Positions 36,301 through 46,233 of a DNA stretch of 64,000 nucleotides are shown here, piece by piece (the stretch's first letter is position 1; each line of letters opens with the position of its first letter). The position numbers were made by a program, and so were the translations under genes. Below the pieces are notes generated by a model. The model searched no databases and was not told the DNA's origin. It was given only the letters and a program-made list of their open reading frames with translations. The stretch lies in NCBI GenBank assembly GCA_025201345.1, contig JAIXMG010000001.1, positions 806,001 through 870,000 on the forward strand, in the 5' to 3' direction. This DNA comes from Thamnidium elegans. Its lineage: Eukaryota > Mucoromycota > Mucoromycetes > Mucorales > Mucoraceae.

Positions 36301-37620
36301 TCATTTGGCTCCTGCAGAAGGAGAGCTTGTCAATGATGAAAACTTGATATATCTCAAGTTCGAGGTAATCGACACTGGTATCGGTATTCGCCCTGATCAA
36401 CAACGTCAATTATTCGAACCCTTCTCTCAAGTAGACGGTAGTACCACGCGAATGTATGGTGGTACTGGTTTAGGTCTTTCTATCTGTCTTCAACTAGTTG
36501 GATTAATGATGGGTACAGTCGGCGTTGAATCTCAGCATAATATGGGCTCCAACTTTTGGTTTACAGTAGTTGTACACAAGGAACCAAAACGTATTGAAAA
36601 CGTCAGTAGTGTCTCTAAATCGGCTTCACTTCGATTTGCTTTACGTAACCAACAAATATTGTTGGCTTCACATAATGATTCAAATGCTAAGATGGTTCGA
36701 TCTTTACTTTCGGACTTTAAGATGAAAATAACGACAGATATTCAACGAGCTGTTGCGCAAGCGTTGCAAGGAAATTATCCTATTTTGATTCTAGATATTC
36801 CACCAAAGCCGCATAGTAGTATTGCTCATCAGTTGCAAAGTGTTGATGATGATCCAGAATGCGAATTGCATATTGTTTTGCTGTATACGCCTTCAACAGA
36901 TGGTCACAAGGTTGCTGCAGAAGCTACAAACTCTTCTTCTGATCGTCGTGGACGTCTTGTAAAGATGGCAAAGCCTGTTCGCCGTACCAAGTTGCTTCGT
37001 TTACTGCAACAAGTATTGGATCAACAACGTGTATCTCCTACACCTATACTTCAGACACCTCTTGGTAATCGTATGAAGGATTATTTTGGAAAAGATGAAT
37101 TATCTTGGTATTCTGAAAAACCTGTTTTGATTGCTGAAGATAATATGGTGGCTCAAAAGTTATTAAGAAAACAGTTAGAGAAAATGGGTTTCACTGTGGA
37201 AAGTGCTAATAATGGTGAGGAAGCCGTAAATTTATGGCTTGAAAGGCCTGCTAATCATTTCTGCATTGGGTTTTTCGATCATCATATGCCAAAGGTAAGA
37301 TATAACATTTGATTAAATAGCAATACGTGATTAACTTTTTTTTTTTTTAGTGTGATGGTGTTGAAGCTACTAAACGAATTCGTGCACATGAGCTAGGAAC
37401 TGGTAGTCGATTGCCAATTGTCGCATTAACTGCTGATATTCAAGCATCCGCAAAGGATGTTTGTGTAGAAGCTGGTATGGACGGTTATTTAACGAAACCT
37501 CTTATTCCCAAAGATTTAGCAACGACACTTCGTCAATTAAATCCTGCTATTCAGAAACATTACGATACACCTGCATCATCTGTTCCTTCGTCACCTTTAT
37601 CCACTGATTCAACTCCATAG
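30305..37620 (+). CDS. Hybrid histidine kinase with N-terminal pseudokinase, AAA ATPase and GAF domains
   Basis: Giant sensor of the fungal group X type (relatives: Schizosaccharomyces Mak1-3, Candida Chk1), which usually feeds an HPt phosphorelay to stress MAP kinases. Ten exons were placed with consistent phases: 30305-30417, 30490-30668, 30725-30895, 30950-31353, 31432-31512, 31573-32286, 32361-32385, 32457-35975, 36039-37294 and 37351-37620. They code for 2243 residues. Order: protein kinase-like domain (residues about 1-310), where the catalytic loop reads VHGEIKLNAFLW and the metal motif WNFGSG, so HRD and DFG aspartates are missing; linker FPLGKHDIASIF; P-loop ATPase (YGNAGVGKSILVRN); a long helical repeat region; a GAF domain (about residues 1590-1740, ESGVIIVKENTSFLIVG); dimerisation helix with phospho-acceptor His (LANMSHELRTPFSGF); ATPase boxes LTNLLGNAIKFT, DTGIGIRPDQ and GGTGLGLS; and a receiver (LIAEDNMVAQKL, acceptor Asp in FFDHHMPKCDG, ALTAD, TKPL). 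No transmembrane segment is evident. Confidence 0.95.
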
Positions 37621-37768
37621 CATTGTAATTAATATTTTATCATTCACAAAAAGTAAACATAATAAAAAAATAAAAGCTGATTGTACAAAATATTTATTTA
37701 TATATATAAAGAAAAAAAAATAAGCGCGTGTAAAAAAGGGGATGTATGTAAAAGAAAAAATGCTAGAT

Positions 37769-39367
37769 TTAGAAATGGTGAATTCTCTTCTTCTTACCAA
37801 TTCTCTTTTTAGAGGAATTGGGGTTTTTACGACCGTAACCAATAGTTTCAGTACCGTGCATGTTGTTTGTCACTTCTTTGGTATCTAATTTACCATACAA
37901 AGGAATGAAATCGGGATCAAACATATCATTAACAGCCTTCTTTGTCTTTCTTTCAGTAGCCTTCATGTAATCACGTTGATCTTCTCTCAAGACAATGTTG
38001 TTGGTCTTACGGCCACCCTTGGGAGGGGGAATATCGTATACACTACCACGGAGTCTATATTGGAAGTTTTTCTTTAAATGGTATGCAATTTCACCTTTAC
38101 TGTTGGTACTACAAGTGACACGTTGAAGAGTAGAATTACCACACTTGGGACAAAACTTCTTTTCCAAATCATTGGTAACTCTATAAAAAATATTAGATTC
38201 TACCTTACTCGTAAAAATACATATGTTTTACTTACTGGAAACAAGCATGACATCTCATAACGGAATTTCTAATCTTCTTGACACGGTAACCACCAGCAGA
38301 TACCAAGTTCAAGTTCATTTGTAATAAAACGTTTTGCATGGCAAAATCTGCAGTCATACAACCAACGGCCATAACAGCCTTCTTACGAAGTTCGGCAGCA
38401 GTGACACCAATCTCGGCAGCCTTATACTCATCAACGTTATCGGGTGTAATCCATTCTCCTCCCTCATCATCCTCATCATCATCTTCGGTCAAAGGGACAA
38501 CATCACCGGCAGGTTGTTGGGGTGCTGCAGCAACAGGTGCTTCCTCAGCAACGACGGTTTCTTCAGCAACGGGAGCCTCCTTAGTAACAGGAGTTTCCTC
38601 AGTAGCAGGAGCTACAGGTTCGGTCTTTTCCTCACTGTTAATATCGATCTTTTCAACAGATTCTGCTAATTTTTCGACGGGTGCTTTAGGTGCCTTGGTC
38701 TTTTTAGGAGTGGTGTAATATTTCTTGGCAGGTGCTCTCTTTTGGTTTGTTGCGATTTCCCAACCATCTTCATCGTATTTCTTTTCTAATAAAGGTCTCT
38801 TGATGTATGACATTGGTGGGGGAGCGCTAGGAAGGGATCCACTAGGTCTACACTATTATGTCAAAAAAAAATTAATCGTTTGATCTCATTTTTACCCCTT
38901 GTTTTTTATATATGACTTACTTTAAGAGGTTCCTTACGAACATTAGCATCGCCATTTTCTCTCAACTCAAGAGTTAAAGTAAGAGCAAGGACCTTTAAAT
39001 CGGGAGTAGAAAGTACACCGAAATCACCGGTCTTCTTGGAGAATTCAATCACTATGTGATATGATCAATAACTGTTACATTTGAATATGTCTATAAAAAA
39101 AATCTTACTTGTCTTCATGGCTTCCTCGGAAGGGTTCATGATCTTTAACTCAAAAGGTAATCTAGACAAAAACTCCTTGGAGTGAGCACTACGCAATTCG
39201 TACAAAACTTCGGGACAAGTGTAAAACTCTTCAGCCATATATCTGAGTGAGGTACCGTTGATAATAGCATTGGTATCAATAACAAGACACTTTAAAATGT
39301 TGGAAGAAGGTGATTGTTTTTGCTCAACAGCGGTCTCAGTAGAGACGATTTCTGGAGATTCTGACAT
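37769..39367 (-). CDS. NOB1: NOB1 endonuclease, 20S pre-rRNA D-site processing factor
   Basis: PIN-domain nuclease that cuts the 3' end of 18S rRNA in cytoplasmic pre-40S particles. Four exons (about 39367-39113, 39053-38931, 38853-38236 and 38180-37769) give roughly 465 residues. The PIN domain starts CLVIDTNAIINGTSLRYMAE, with catalytic aspartate in IDTNA, then YTCPEVLYELRSAHSKEFL and FGVLSTPDLKVLALTLELR. The middle is a variable acidic Glu/Ala/Pro/Val-rich segment with short near-repeats (VTKEAPVAEE). The zinc ribbon follows as RCHACFQ and KKFCPKCGNSTLQRVTC (Cys4). The C-terminal Nob1 region has LRGSVYDIPPPKGGRKTNN, REDQRDYMKATERK and the basic tail GKKKRIHHF. The ATG at 39367 is the first in frame. 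It diverges from RAD1. Confidence 0.95.
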
Positions 39368-39395
39368 CCTTTTTATGTTTGAATTTAAAGCAAGA

Positions 39396-39429
<34 letters not shown>

Positions 39430-40108
39430 GAAAAAAAAAGGATCAGGACTAGAAATAATGGTCACGACAAGCGAGTCACGACTTCTTGACTTTTAATGGA
39501 CATGATACAGTTTTGTTAAGCTACCTTGCTCTATTATACTCGTAGTTTTTATCTAAAATGTAGCATGAAAGGGTAATAGAAGTAATGTACATATAATAAA
39601 CCATTTTTCCCGTGGTCGATTTCTGTTTTAACGTGTACTAAGCAGCCATTTTACCCTTTAAAATATCGTTTGCTTTCCAAATAGTAAATATTTTATGTTG
39701 ATACAATAGCGGCTCTATTTAAGGGTGTTCTATTTAAGGGTAGATTCAATTTAAGGGTAAATTTCTCCAGGACACCTTCTTCCATCCCCCGATTTAACAC
39801 CACTATTATCGCTAATAATCGATTTAAGGGTGGATTTCCCAGGAATTTCTGCCACCCGCTACTGTATTGCGGATATTATTACGGTGATCGATTTATTGAA
39901 GATAGTGAATCAGGCTACTAATGGGAGGACAGTAACTTTTAAAGAGTCAGATTCTTTATTTGTTATATATCCTATTGCTTTTGATGTAGACATGAAAAAG
40001 ACAGCCGGCTCTATAATAAAAAAATTTAGCTATAAAAATTGCTTCACTTGATAAACTACGTTTTCTTTTTCTTTTTTCAAAGTCAAACTAAATATTATTA
40101 TTTTCTAA
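39368..40108. other. NOB1-RAD1 intergenic region
   Basis: 741 bp between divergent genes. It holds an A-rich tract (39401-39440), a cluster of ATTTAAGGGT words (listed separately), and an unrecognised 73-codon frame at 39830-40051 that is not called as a gene. Both promoters must lie here. Confidence 0.5.
39648..39832. repeat. Cluster of ATTTAAGGGT direct repeats
   Basis: The word ATTTAAGGGT occurs four times on the plus strand (about 39717, 39732, 39751 and 39822). A related GATTTAACACC is at about 39790, and a reverse-complement form ACCCTTTAAA is at about 39653. Spacing is irregular (15-70 bp). It may be a regulatory array for NOB1/RAD1 or the end of a degenerate mobile element. Confidence 0.6.
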
Positions 40109-41372
40109 ATGCAGTTCGAAGTGAATGAAGAAGTAAAGTTCTATGGAGTTATACAAAATGTAGATAACCTGCTATCTATTTTAAAAGCTGTTAATATTAC
40201 TGAAGTAAATAATAAAAATTGAGCTTAGGAATGAAAGGGAAAAAAACTTTTTTTCTTTTGGAGAGGGGAATACTGACTTGATCCCTCTTTTTTTTTTAGA
40301 ATTCGTCTTGTTTCATTCATGAAGACGGTGTGGTCATTACGTCTGAAAAAGCACGAATAGTAAAGGCAGTTGCTTATATCAAGAGTAATCTTTTTCATAT
40401 ATATAATATTAAAGAGAATATAGAAATGTCAGCTTTTGGTATGTCTATCGATACACTAAACTCCTGCTTCTCCTGTGTTATGCCTAAAGTGGCTTCACAG
40501 CTTCACTACAACAAAAGCCTCGAGCCAAAACTGACTTTTGATAATGATTCTAATTATTGTGAGATTACGTATGATGGTACCGGAAGTCTTTTTGGCGTAA
40601 GGTAATATATAAAGCAGAAACTATTATTATTGTTATTTTAACGAATATAAACTGTATTATAGACGCACTTCAAAAGATAAATACGAACATGTAACATGTA
40701 ATATGTTACCATTTGAACCGGAAGAAGAAAGTGATGATTTGAAATTTTCAGATACACAAGATACTCCACAAAAAATAGTTTTACCTGTAAGATACAATGT
40801 GGTAATAATGTCAATACTATTTAACAAAATATGTATATAGGCAAAATGGTTTAAAGATGCTTTAGATGGACTAGACGCTTCAAGTAAGAGAATTGAGATA
40901 ATCATGTCACCAGATGATCCATCTTTTGAGGTTGTAGGAGGAGCAGATGATACTCAAGAATCGCATATTCCAAAAAACTTTGAATTAATCATTAATTTTC
41001 AATGCGATCGTAAATTAGCATATTTGTAAGTTACACCAAATGATAATCTTTTGAAGTGACTTAATTTTTTTATTTGATTGATTAGTTATCTGTACTCACA
41101 TATTATGTTGTGTTCTAAAGCATTAGCTTTAGCGAGTGAAGTTTCTATTGAGATGCATTTGAATGGAGCTCTTCGTTTTATTGTAAGTAAACATACGAGA
41201 TTGAATAAGCAAATATACTTAATAAGGTAAAATAAATAGATTAGACTGATTTCTTCTGATCAAGCAGAGAACTTTATTGAATATTATGTAAGTATCTTTT
41301 TTCTTTTTCAACAGAAAAACATCAAATTAAACCTCCTCTCCTTAGTTTCTTCCATCAACCAACTTTACCTAA
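40109..41372 (+). CDS. RAD1: Checkpoint clamp subunit RAD1 (9-1-1 complex)
   Basis: PCNA-like subunit of the Rad9-Hus1-Rad1 clamp that is loaded at damaged DNA to activate the checkpoint kinase. Seven exons are in consistent phase: 40109-40204, 40300-40601, 40663-40786, 40841-41025, 41086-41182, 41240-41287 and 41346-41372. They give 292 residues, close to the 282 of human RAD1. Matching segments are FYGVIQNVDNLLSILKAVN, SSCFIHEDGVVITSEKAR, VKAVAYIKSNLFHIYNI, FGMSIDTLNSC, CEITYDGTGSLFGV, FELIINFQCDRKLAYL and SVSIEMH-type ALASEVSIEMHLNGALRF. The protein ends FIEYYFLPSTNFT. The match is moderate, as usual for this fast-evolving family. The ATG at 40109 puts the first clamp strand in the expected place. 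It diverges from NOB1. Confidence 0.85.
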
Positions 41373-41585
41373 AAAAGGCAAATCTGCTGAGATTAAACGA
41401 AATCCTAATAAATGTTATGCTATTTTTCCCAAAAGGAACGAGTCGTTTTCTTAATAAAGTCACATCTTATCCATCTTGTTTTTTTACCATTAAAGGTTTC
41501 ATTTTGACAACTGATATAAATACTCGTACTATTTTCATTTTTTCCTTTCCTTTATCAATTACTTTTTCTCTCTTTTTTTTTTTAA

Positions 41586-42957
<1,372 letters not shown>

Positions 42958-44136
42958 ATTTATATATAGTACTTAGAGAAGAAACGAAAAAGATAACTTC
43001 ATACCATCAAACCTCCATAGCATTTTCTTTTTCATTGTATAATAAAATTATTTTATGGATAAAAATTAATAATTCGTGGTTACACGACCATCTTTCTCAT
43101 CTGCTTAAAAAAAAAGAGATTATCTTTTTGCGTTCTTTTAATTTACGACAGAAGAAATATATGATACAATAAAATTTCACAGTAAACAACAATTATTGTA
43201 ACGATTATATACTAGCTGATTTATATTGTAATTCAAATAAAGTTTCAATAATCGATAAACAAATAAAGGTTAAAAAGAATAACTGTTTTTTTTATCTAAA
43301 ACGTTTGGTTCACAATTTTGTACGTGCTTTGCATATTGAAAACTTATTATTCAACTGACATGTTGTTACTCTGAAAGTTTTTTTTAAAAAAAATGGTGGT
43401 CTTTAAAGAAAATTAACTAGCTTTTTTTTTTTTTGCTTAATTGCCGTAGTCTGTATCTAATAGCCGCAGCAAAGGCTTGTTTCTAAATCATTAATCTGTT
43501 TCTCAAAACAAAAGGCTGGGTAAACAGTTGCAGATAGCAGAGAAAAAAAAATTATTTTATTTTTAAAAACATTTATTTTGCAGGTAATATGTACTTGTAG
43601 ATATATATTTTGAAGTGTATTACTTAGTTATATTACTACAGATAGAAACCATTTTTTTTTCTTTCTAGACGATAAGAAAAGTATGTTTATGTTTTTAACA
43701 TAAACAATGCAAGATTATATGCAAAATATTTAATTAAATATACACCTTTTTTTTTTCGCGATTAAAAAAAATAGGCTTAGGTTAAGGGTGGTAAATACAT
43801 TGGCGAAAGCCACTCGTCTCCTTGTTTTTACGCATTGAAAGCCTTTCATTAAAAATGAAGTCTGTAAATTATTTTTGAAGGCAAAATAAACAAACAGTAA
43901 TATATATCAATTATTAAATCATATATTTATTTTCTAAAGTTGGCATAGGGTATTTGCTGTAATTGGGGAGCATAGGATAAAGTGTAAAAAAAAAATTGTA
44001 AGGTAAAAAGTTTAAATATAATAATGGATATAGAGAGAAAGAGAGAGAGAGAGAGAAATACAGTATATAGACAAAAATATGTACGGGCCAGACAGCACAT
44101 CTATGCGTGCAAAAATTTAGCCAAAAAAAAGAGAGA
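42958..44136. other. Intergenic region between LYS1 and the WWE microprotein
   Basis: 1.2 kb of AT-rich DNA containing both 3' flanks (LYS1 plus, WWE gene minus). TTAAGGGTGGTAAA near 43782 resembles the words clustered at 39717-39832. A GA microsatellite lies at about 44037-44057. No gene or RNA was recognised. Confidence 0.5.
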
Positions 44137-44346
44137 CTAATGGACGTTGCGGCGAGCAATAGCGTAACCGTAATCATTACATTTAATCTCCATAGCATTA
44201 AAATCGACATAGGCCCCTCCTGGGAATGTGCGGCAAACAATCCAATTCGAATTAAAGTTGGTCCAAAGTAATTCGATTTGTTGTTGTGCCATAACATCGA
44301 GTGAGACCCAAACTGAGCCATTAGCGTAAATCCATTGTGCAACCAT
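44137..44346 (-). CDS. Stand-alone WWE-domain microprotein, copy 1
   Basis: Intronless 69-residue protein that is a single WWE-like domain and nothing else. It reads QWIYANGSVWVSLDVMAQQQ, then IELLWTNF, then GGAYVDFNAMEIKCND and YAIARRNVH. The defining Trp, Trp and Glu are present (W5, W13 and E in QQIELLW), with the later VDF-x-x-M and the terminal IARR typical of WWE folds. WWE domains bind iso-ADP-ribose units of poly(ADP-ribose) in Deltex, RNF146 and PARP proteins; here no partner domain is fused. Function is therefore inferred only at the level of the fold. The ATG at 44346 is supported by the same start position relative to the Trp in the paralogue at 45565-45780. Sequence TATTTATATAC about 80 bp upstream could serve as a TATA element. 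Confidence 0.65.
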   Translation of the reverse strand: MVAQWIYANGSVWVSLDVMAQQQIELLWTNFNSNWIVCRTFPGGAYVDFNAMEIKCNDYGYAIARRNVH

Positions 44347-44490
44347 GATAGCAATATAAAGTAAAGTGAATATATGTAAAATATATAGTTTTATAGAAAA
44401 ATATATATATTGGATCGAATTTTACGTCCGTATTTATATACATTTTGATATATCTCAAGTTACTTTCAATGTTCTTCTTCTAGTAACTTT

Positions 44491-44982
44491 CGCGATCTAT
44501 TCTTAACACTCCTTTTTTATTTTTTCCCTTAAAAAAATTGATTTTCCAAATTAAGGTTAGTCTACAAGAATTTCCGCCACTTTGCTTTTTTGGTTGCCTT
44601 TTACAGAATTATAATACTTTAATGCATAGGGAAAATCTGTTGGGACACCTACCAATAGATCTCCCTTATTTTTTCAAGAACTGTGGTAATGATTAACGCG
44701 TTTCAATTTAATACTATTTTTTCACGTATTTATTTTTTGGTGACACGGAATATGAAGACACTGGCATTTTTTTGGTGACAACAACGGCGTCTCCGATGAA
44801 GCTTTCAATCCTGATGAGAGCATATGATCCCTAAAATTATAGTATTATACCTGCCTCTTATTATATTACCTGTCGTATTTTATTTCAGGCTTTTTTTTTT
44901 TTTTTTTGTATACTTACTTCAGTATTATTATATTTTTCAAGCTTTTTTTTTTCTTTGAAAATATTTCGCGTTCTATTCTTAA
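44491..44982. repeat. Direct repeat pair near the WWE genes
   Basis: CGCGATCTATTCTTAA at 44491-44506 recurs as CGCGTTCTATTCTTAA at 44967-44982. Some similarity extends 60-80 bp downstream (AAGGTTAG in both). The second copy lies about 480 bp away between the two WWE genes. It may mark an old tandem duplication that also produced the WWE paralogues. Confidence 0.4.
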
Positions 44983-45564
44983 AGTGCCTCCTTAAAAAAG
45001 AGAATAATTTCTATTTAAAGCAAAGGTTAGGATAGTGTGGCTACACAAATTACTGTATTTAGATAATTCGGTATAAAGGGCATTATACATAAATGCTTTG
45101 AAGCTACTTTATAAACAAATTTCTGTACTAGGAGATGAGGCTTAAACGCAGTCTATGTCATTAACAAAAACCATGACGATGGTGGCGTTTTTTCTTTTTA
45201 AAAAGAAAGCGTAAATATAATTGGTGGCCACTTTTTTTTTTTTTAAAGTTGTAATTTGAAAGATACTTCTTCCGATCAGATCTAGAATATTTTACGTGTC
45301 AATATAAAAAAAAATTAGCACGCATTTTTTCTTTTATATATATGCAACATAAATTAGACAATGTGGGCTTGTATAAAAGAACATGTCAATACATATATTT
45401 ATTAGATATAGATTTTTTATATAAGGTAAAAAGAGTATCATAGTTTTTTTTTTGTTAAAATTTTATATCTTTTTTTGGGCATGTTTTACTTCTATAGTAT
45501 TTAGAAGAGTAATTTTATGTGTTCTACATAATTGAAATCATGTTGGCATATATAAATATATAAT
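44507..45564. other. Intergenic region between the two WWE genes
   Basis: AT-rich and partly repetitive. The plus strand at about 44740-44830 has short protein-like frames (GDTEYEDTG, then GDNNGVSDEAFNPDESI after a shift) that could be a relic. They are too short and damaged to call as a gene. Confidence 0.35.
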
Positions 45565-45780
45565 TTATAGTGTTAATCGAGCAATAGTGTATATCAAATC
45601 GTCGTTAAACTTTAAGGTCATTTGTAAGAAATCAATAGATACATCGGAAGAGAATGTGACACTGTAAATAGTACCTGTGTTTGCGCCTGTAACCCATAAT
45701 CGCTCAATTTGACTTTGAGCTCTTTCATCTAAATTTATCCAATTGCAACCGTTGGCGTAAACCCATTGAATATTTTCCAT
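45565..45780 (-). CDS. Stand-alone WWE-domain microprotein, copy 2
   Basis: Intronless 71-residue paralogue of the protein at 44137-44346, same strand and about 1.2 kb upstream of it. It reads MENIQWVYANGCNWINLDER, AQSQIERLWVTG, SIDFLQMTLKFND and IYTIARLTL. The W-x(7)-W spacing, the Glu of QIE, the DF-x-x-M and the final IAR are shared; identity to copy 1 is about 40 percent by eye over 60 positions. The terminal arginine pair of copy 1 is a single Arg followed by Leu here. Retention of the same residues in diverged copies argues for selection rather than a chance frame. Biochemical role is unknown; iso-ADP-ribose binding is the family precedent. Confidence 0.65.
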   Translation of the reverse strand: MENIQWVYANGCNWINLDERAQSQIERLWVTGANTGTIYSVTFSSDVSIDFLQMTLKFNDDLIYTIARLTL

Positions 45781-46233
45781 TCTAAAGTATATGCTACAGC
45801 GATTATTTTTTCTTCCAAGCAATATAATAGAGTGAATGAACACGAAAAAAAAGAGAGGATAAGAAAGTAAAGAAGTAAAGAAAATCTCCTTCCGAAATAA
45901 CCGTGATCTGACAGTTTTATACTCGTTTGGGAAACATAGAAAACCAGGAGAAAGAAAAAAACAGGAGAATGACGCATAATTTCACAGTGCCACACTTTCT
46001 TAATCCAGTAACTCAAAACCCGAAAAAGGAAGCTCTTTTTTTAGATATAAAAATAATCCGTGCGCCTTTTTTTTTAAACAGCACAAATTAAAAAAGAACT
46101 AGACTCTGTACATATTAAGATCAATAAACCGCACACGCACACACATGCGCAGAAAAAATGGGACTTTTACAAAAAAAAAAAAAAAAAATTAAAAGTGGGG
46201 GCGATGCTATTTTTTATTTTATGTGGTGAAAAT
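45781..46233. other. Intergenic region upstream of WWE copy 2
   Basis: 453 bp containing the WWE copy 2 5' flank and the 3' end of the next minus-strand gene. It has a CA/AC-rich patch near 46133-46148 and an A run near 46170. No other feature was seen. Confidence 0.45.

Noticed and set aside
39830..40051. A 73-codon plus-strand frame upstream of RAD1
   Set aside because: No recognised family and no phase-compatible junction to the RAD1 exons; it also starts inside the repeat cluster. It could be a relic but evidence is too weak.
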